Below, in pieces: positions 26,382-30,947 of a stretch of 30,947 bases of DNA; within the stretch, counting starts at the first letter, position 1, and each line of letters starts with the position of its first letter. The notes under the pieces were generated by a model. The model saw nothing but the letters and a program-made list of their open reading frames with translations. It did not search any database and had not been told where the DNA came from. Source of the DNA: Coemansia sp. RSA 922. Lineage: Eukaryota; Kickxellomycota; Kickxellomycetes; Kickxellales; Kickxellaceae. The DNA lies in NCBI GenBank assembly GCA_027577415.1, contig JANBQS010000140.1, positions 1-30,947 on the forward strand, read 5' to 3'. The position numbers and the translations under genes are program-made.

Positions 26382-29300
26382 TTAGTCGAGTAGTTGGCGA
26401 CGACGTGCAGCCCGACGTTCAGTTTCATCCAGATCATCAAATCGGTCAAGAATCTCCTGGTCCTGTTGGGCATTATCGTCCTCCGAGATTGTATTCATAC
26501 GATCAGCACCACGATGCAATGACCGTAAATGACGAGCAGCCGATGAAGGAATAGGCGGCATATCACCATCAAGTGGCTCATCATCCTCGTCCTCCTTAAT
26601 ATCCCTAAGCATCTGTAGCGCCTTTATAGATATACTATTACGATGAACGCTGCGACGCACACTGCTCCGCCTCCTTATACTCATTAGCTCGCGACGACGA
26701 CGACGCTTAGTAGCTTCAACACGCTCCAAATCAGTACCAGCCATCAGAGATTTGAGCAAATCATCCACAGCCCCATTCTCCGCAGGTACTATAGCATCAG
26801 TATCGGTGAGATCCGAAGGAGCCTGGTGATCAGTAGGATGCTCACGAATAGTACCAGATGTGGGTATTGGTAGGCGATTGGTAGAGCGAGTCTGTTTGGC
26901 GACACGCTTTTGTTCAATCTGTAGTTCGATCTGTTTACGACGTTTCTCGGCTGCACGTTTGCGCTCGCGTTCTCTCGTATTGTCCCGATGAGATTGACCA
27001 AATGACGCAGTAAACGTTTTGAATATACCAAAGAACTCCTCAGGCGCCATCGAACGTGGATCTTCACCATAAAGGAGAACAGAGGTGGCGTAAGCTTCGT
27101 CCATTGCAGCAAATTGTGAGACGAGGGCGTCGTATTGCTCGGTAGCTTCAACCAGGAATCGACGCATAGTCAGAAGGAAACGATCTTGTGGATCAGACGC
27201 CGAAGATACACGCTCATCACCAGAGTCTCCACCAGACTCTTCAGCAGGAGGAGCAGCAGTGACTGGTGGTTGGGAGTCAGATTCCATAGCGACTTCCTTC
27301 AACTCTTTCTCTCGCTGTTCGCGCAACAACTCCAACTCGCGTTTGGCTTCAGCCAACCGAACACGCATATCGCCCATCTCCGCCTTCATCTCAGCATAAG
27401 ACACGCGGCAACCAGAGTCTACAGGCTTTAGCTCGTCTAAGAACTCTAGGGCGGCGGGGAAATTCTCCTCAACGGCACTAGCAACAAAATGCAATAGCGT
27501 AGTTTTGTTGTCATCGGCCTTTGTATCCATCAGACGGTTAAGCGAGGCAATACGGAAACCGAACGCACCACCACGGAACCCGGATCCATTCATGAAATTG
27601 CCAATGGACAATACGACTTCCAGGACCTGAGGGAAATGACGACTAGTAGCTACAGCGTGAGCGGCAGTCATAACTGAGGCAACATCGGCTTGTACGTCGC
27701 GGAAACTCTCGGGCCAAGTAATCCAAGTAACCGTAGCACGGAGTCGTTGCTCATAACGCCAGACTTTCATAGTCTCCAAAAAGAAACGATCGGGACGCGC
27801 CAGCCTCTTACGCTCAGCCTGGCCATGGAAGGCAGAGAGTAGACCACGCTCTTCGGGGGTTGGCACAAAACTCAGCAGCTGCTTCAACAGGTTCTCAGAG
27901 ATAACAGCAGTGTCCATACGTAGTAGCGCGCGACGTATATCGGCAAACGTTAGCTTCTTGAGCATACCCAGCATTATGTTCAAGTTGTACGCACGCTTAG
28001 ACTCGAGAACCGAGACCTCGTCCAGAGCCTTTTCTTCCCGCTCCTTGCGCCTCTTCTCGCGCAGGGCGAATACGTCAACAGCTTGCTTGGCGGCAAAGAG
28101 GCGCTCGAGGTTTTCGAATGCGCCGTTCGCGTGCAGAGTATCGACTACCTCGCGCTCAGGCAGGCCAGCACGGTCCTCGAGCTTGGACCACAGCGAGGAC
28201 TCGACATGCTGGTCGTTGAGCTTATCCCACTGCAGGGCCTTGAGCTTGACTTTGGGCACATAGACGAGCTCTTTGCGCCGCAGCGGACCCAGCAGCGAAG
28301 AGCCCGGCGCAGGAGGAGCCATGCCTGGAGCGCGAGGCGCAGCAGGTGCCAGTGGCGGAGGCGGGGGCGCGGACGGCGATGGAGCAGCAGAGGACGCAGC
28401 ACTGCCGTTCTTCGTCGACCGCAGCTGGACGCCGGCCAGCGCCTGAGCAGAGGGCTTCATGATGGCGCCCAGTCCTCCCGCTGGCATCAGCGGCGGCGGC
28501 GGGGCTGGCGGCGGCGAGGCGCCCGTGGACATGGGCGGAGGCGGGGGCGCGGGCGGCGGGGGAGATGCGCCTGAAATGCCAGCGTTGGCGCGAGCAAGCA
28601 TCGGCGGCGGCGGCGGGGCAAGCGGCGGAGGAGCAGTGGCAGAGGCGGTGGAGGGCTTGGCTGGCACGGCGTCTTCGGGCTCAGAGTCGAGCGTCTCCAC
28701 ACGGGGCGGCTCTTCGGGGGCGGCATTGCGAGCACCGCCAAGCTTGCGCTCGAGCTCCGATGCGAAATCAGCCAGGCGCGTGGGCGTCGACAGCACCGAG
28801 TCCATCGTAACAGTGCCCATTTTGGCACCGGCCGGCAGCAGCGGCGGCGGCGCAGGCACAGGCGGCTCGGTAGGCCTCCCAGGCGGCTCGGCAGGCTTGC
28901 CAGGCTTGCGCACGGGAGTGCCCTGGCCAGCATCGGCCAAGATCTTCTCGAGCATCTGGCGCGCCTCGGTCATGCGGTTGAGCTCGGGCCGTTGGCGCTT
29001 GAGCTTTTCAATCTCGGCCAGCAGCAGCTCGTGGCTCAGGCCGCCCTCCCCGTCCCAGGCCACGCCGCTCTTCAGCACCTCGTTCTCCAGCGTCAGGTCG
29101 TCCTTCAGGCGCCGCAGCATGTCGTGCTCGCCCGCCTCGTCCTGCAGTGCCGAGTACAGCTGCTTGAGCTGCGAGTCCTGCTTGGCCAGCTTCTGCGTGA
29201 ACTGATCCCGCAGCTCCTTGATCTGCGTCTGCAGCGCCTCGATTGTGTGGCGCGACATGCGCAGGAGGTCCTCGAGCGCAAAGATCTTGGTCTTGAGCGT

Positions 29301-30947
29301 GCCAACCAGGCCCTCGGACTTGAGCGACACCTCCAGCTCCAGCTCGTTCTTCTGCCGCGTCACCTTTTCGAGCTGCTCGCGCAGGTCCTTGGCCTCGCGC
29401 ACCGCCTCCTCGAGCTGCTCCTCGTTGGAGAACTTGTCGATGATCCCGGCCACGCTGACTCCGTACTGCGAAGTGAACGTGTCGTTGGCGCGGCTGTTGC
29501 GCGCAATGTCCTCCGAGTCGCTGTCGTCCGACAGGGGAGGCTCGCCGCTGCGGATGTCCATGACCACTTGGGTCGTAATCTCGTCCAGCAGCTGGTAGTA
29601 CCGCGCCTTGGTAGACCCCCCGCCACCACCACCGTTAGCGGGTTCTATGGAAGAAACAAAGTCGTCGCGCAACAGCAACAGCCGCTGCAGGATGGACAAA
29701 AAGTGTTCCTGCGACCGCTCGTCGTCATCGATCTGCGTCAAAATAGCCTGGAACACTTCCTCGGGATCCGTCATGTCCTGCATGATCTGCTGGTTGTAAA
29801 GCTCCATCGCGTCGGCGAGATCCTGCTCCGCGTCCTTGTCGTACTTGTTGATCTGCAACGCAATGAGCGGACTGTCGAATCCCGAGCGCAGCTTCTTCAG
29901 GATCCGCGTCAGCCCGGCCGCGTGCAGCTGGTTGCGGAAATGATTGCGCATCTCGATGTCGTCTGGCACGCCTACGACGGCGTTCATGAAAATCATCGAC
30001 GAGAGAACGTAGTCCGTGAGATCGCGGTCAGCGGTACCACCCAGCTGGCGGAGCTCTTCGGATACTCCGACTTTGCTGCCCATGCGCCCGCGTCCGTCGA
30101 CGGCTGACTCGAGGGCGCGCATCCAGGGCTCGAACCGCTTTTGCATCTCCCGGAACTTTTGCAGCTTGTCCAACCCCTTCAGCACCTCCTTGTGGCCAGT
30201 CGGCACGTTCAGGTAGCAGATGTACGTGAGTATCTCAGAGATCAGACGCCGGGTCAACAGCGAGGGAGCGTCGATCGAGAAGCAGAGATTGTGGACGCAA
30301 GTCGGGTACCGCAATACGTCTTGAGCTCCCCACTGGATGTTGACGACGGATTTGATGCACTTTATGATCTCCATCTCCTTTGTTATATCGTCGCCCTTCC
30401 GAACTCCCGCATGGTTCAGAATACCCAAACAATCCGACAGCGCCTCGAGTCCCTGGATCTCGACAAACTGCTTGACCCAGTTGACTGGCTGAGTCGATAC
30501 GCACACCCGCAAGTGGACCAGCGTCTGCTTGGGCAGCGTGCGGATATCCGTGCCAATGAGGCTCTGGTAAAAGTACTCGGGAGCGTTGCCACGGTTGTCG
30601 GTGGGGAATGCCTCGAACTGCTTGTGCTGCTTGAGGAGCCTGAGCTTGTTCGGCGTCGACATTTGGTGCATCTGGAGCCGCTGCGCGTCCTTCAGGTCCA
30701 TCTCGTCCATGAGCCGTCCCAGCATCAGATTGACCTCCTCTTCGCTCAGCTCCACCTCCGGTACTCGGTGGATTGTAGACATGCCCGTCGCTGCCGAGGG
30801 GAACGCCCCTCCCACAACGACCGACGAAGGCACTGACGTTACGCGGTTGACGCTGCGCATCGACTGGTCCCCGCCAACACTGTTGCTGCCGCCAGTCAGT
30901 GGCCGACCCGTAGCCGCACTACGCGTAGACCTGAGCGAACCCCGCGG
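26382..30947 (-). CDS. Diaphanous-type formin (Bni1/SepA/For3-like), 5' end outside the window
   Basis: The frame is open to the right edge, so the visible 1521 residues lack the true N-terminus; the first in-window Met is at 30860, and numbering here starts there. Domains in order are a GTPase-binding/FH3 armadillo region (about 35-430), a coiled coil (478-645), and FH1 with runs of five or six Pro (655-858) that bind profilin-actin. FH2 follows at about 862-1260, with LKALQWDKL, LNIMLG (the actin-contact Ile), IGNFMNGSGFRGGAFGF and DTKADDNKTTLLHF. A DAD autoinhibitory segment is at about 1363-1395 (DDLLKSLMAG then a five-Arg run). Formins nucleate and elongate unbranched actin for polarised growth and cytokinesis, and Rho GTPase binding releases the DAD lock. 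Third-position GC is high in the N-terminal two thirds and falls towards the C-terminus. It is a single uninterrupted exon as far as seen. Confidence 0.95.
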   Translation of the reverse strand, partial: PRGSLRSTRSAATGRPLTGGSNSVGGDQSMRSVNRVTSVPSSVVVGGAFPSAATGMSTIHRVPEVELSEEEVNLMLGRLMDEMDLKDAQRLQMHQMSTPNKLRLLKQHKQFEAFPTDNRGNAPEYFYQSLIGTDIRTLPKQTLVHLRVCVSTQPVNWVKQFVEIQGLEALSDCLGILNHAGVRKGDDITKEMEIIKCIKSVVNIQWGAQDVLRYPTCVHNLCFSIDAPSLLTRRLISEILTYICYLNVPTGHKEVLKGLDKLQKFREMQKRFEPWMRALESAVDGRGRMGSKVGVSEELRQLGGTADRDLTDYVLSSMIFMNAVVGVPDDIEMRNHFRNQLHAAGLTRILKKLRSGFDSPLIALQINKYDKDAEQDLADAMELYNQQIMQDMTDPEEVFQAILTQIDDDERSQEHFLSILQRLLLLRDDFVSSIEPANGGGGGGSTKARYYQLLDEITTQVVMDIRSGEPPLSDDSDSEDIARNSRANDTFTSQYGVSVAGIIDKFSNEEQLEEAVREAKDLREQLEKVTRQKNELELEVSLKSEGLVGTLKTKIFALEDLLRMSRHTIEALQTQIKELRDQFTQKLAKQDSQLKQLYSALQDEAGEHDMLRRLKDDLTLENEVLKSGVAWDGEGGLSHELLLAEIEKLKRQRPELNRMTEARQMLEKILADAGQGTPVRKPGKPAEPPGRPTEPPVPAPPPLLPAGAKMGTVTMDSVLSTPTRLADFASELERKLGGARNAAPEEPPRVETLDSEPEDAVPAKPSTASATAPPPLAPPPPPMLARANAGISGASPPPPAPPPPPMSTGASPPPAPPPPLMPAGGLGAIMKPSAQALAGVQLRSTKNGSAASSAAPSPSAPPPPPLAPAAPRAPGMAPPAPGSSLLGPLRRKELVYVPKVKLKALQWDKLNDQHVESSLWSKLEDRAGLPEREVVDTLHANGAFENLERLFAAKQAVDVFALREKRRKEREEKALDEVSVLESKRAYNLNIMLGMLKKLTFADIRRALLRMDTAVISENLLKQLLSFVPTPEERGLLSAFHGQAERKRLARPDRFFLETMKVWRYEQRLRATVTWITWPESFRDVQADVASVMTAAHAVATSRHFPQVLEVVLSIGNFMNGSGFRGGAFGFRIASLNRLMDTKADDNKTTLLHFVASAVEENFPAALEFLDELKPVDSGCRVSYAEMKAEMGDMRVRLAEAKRELELLREQREKELKEVAMESDSQPPVTAAPPAEESGGDSGDERVSSASDPQDRFLLTMRRFLVEATEQYDALVSQFAAMDEAYATSVLLYGEDPRSMAPEEFFGIFKTFTASFGQSHRDNTRERERKRAAEKRRKQIELQIEQKRVAKQTRSTNRLPIPTSGTIREHPTDHQAPSDLTDTDAIVPAENGAVDDLLKSLMAGTDLERVEATKRRRRRELMSIRRRSSVRRSVHRNSISIKALQMLRDIKEDEDDEPLDGDMPPIPSSAARHLRSLHRGADRMNTISEDDNAQQDQEILDRFDDLDETERRAARRRQLLD

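Noticed and set aside
28459..30836. Long plus-strand open frames (231-371 codons) across the formin gene
   Set aside because: They are antisense to a clear formin reading frame and arise from its GC-rich third positions and Pro-rich FH1. None shows a domain.

Overview
The window looks like nuclear DNA of an early-diverging, intron-poor fungus. A Kickxellomycotina (Coemansia-like) source is my best guess, from gene content and compact architecture rather than from any database match. The eukaryotic markers are ribosomal protein eL38, a diaphanous-type formin, an EH-domain protein, a spliced HMA/Atx1-like metallochaperone and a ThrE/Prm10-type membrane protein. Most genes are single-exon; I can place only one intron with confidence, in the metallochaperone gene.

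Layout. 1-13.2 kb is mostly housekeeping-like. It holds a membrane-anchored unknown protein cut by the left edge (1-1080, -), an EH-domain/coiled-coil protein (1275-2651, -), a small orphan protein (3202-3561, -), the HMA metallochaperone (4397-5001, -, two exons) and an MFS monocarboxylate-type transporter (5582-6898, -). These are followed by a five-repeat Myb/SANT protein with a mitochondrial-type presequence (7537-9252, +), a 1015-residue ThrE-family protein (9771-12818, +) and eL38 (12902-13126 plus an unplaced first exon, -). The right edge, 26382 to the end (-), is a formin whose start lies outside the window.

Between these lies an accessory block of about 13.7-26 kb made of lineage-specific, duplicated genes. 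Two adjacent secreted trypsin-fold proteins have lost all three catalytic residues (13704-14759 and 15129-16202). Three tandem 465-residue BAHD-type acyltransferases follow (16723-18120, 19069-20466, 21351-22748), each with a decayed remnant on the opposite strand upstream. Next come a small PB1/ubiquitin-like-looking protein (24066-24461), which appears related to the one at 3.2 kb, and a trypsin with an intact catalytic triad (24761-25924).

How the genes may work together. The three S1-fold proteins look secreted and probably surface-anchored, with one active enzyme and two likely pseudoenzymes. The BAHD copies share backbone and catalytic motifs but differ sharply just after HxxxD, which suggests divergence in substrate choice. 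Several accessory genes share a TATAAAA-type box about 105-120 nt upstream of the ATG. No RNA gene, transposon or CRISPR array was recognised.
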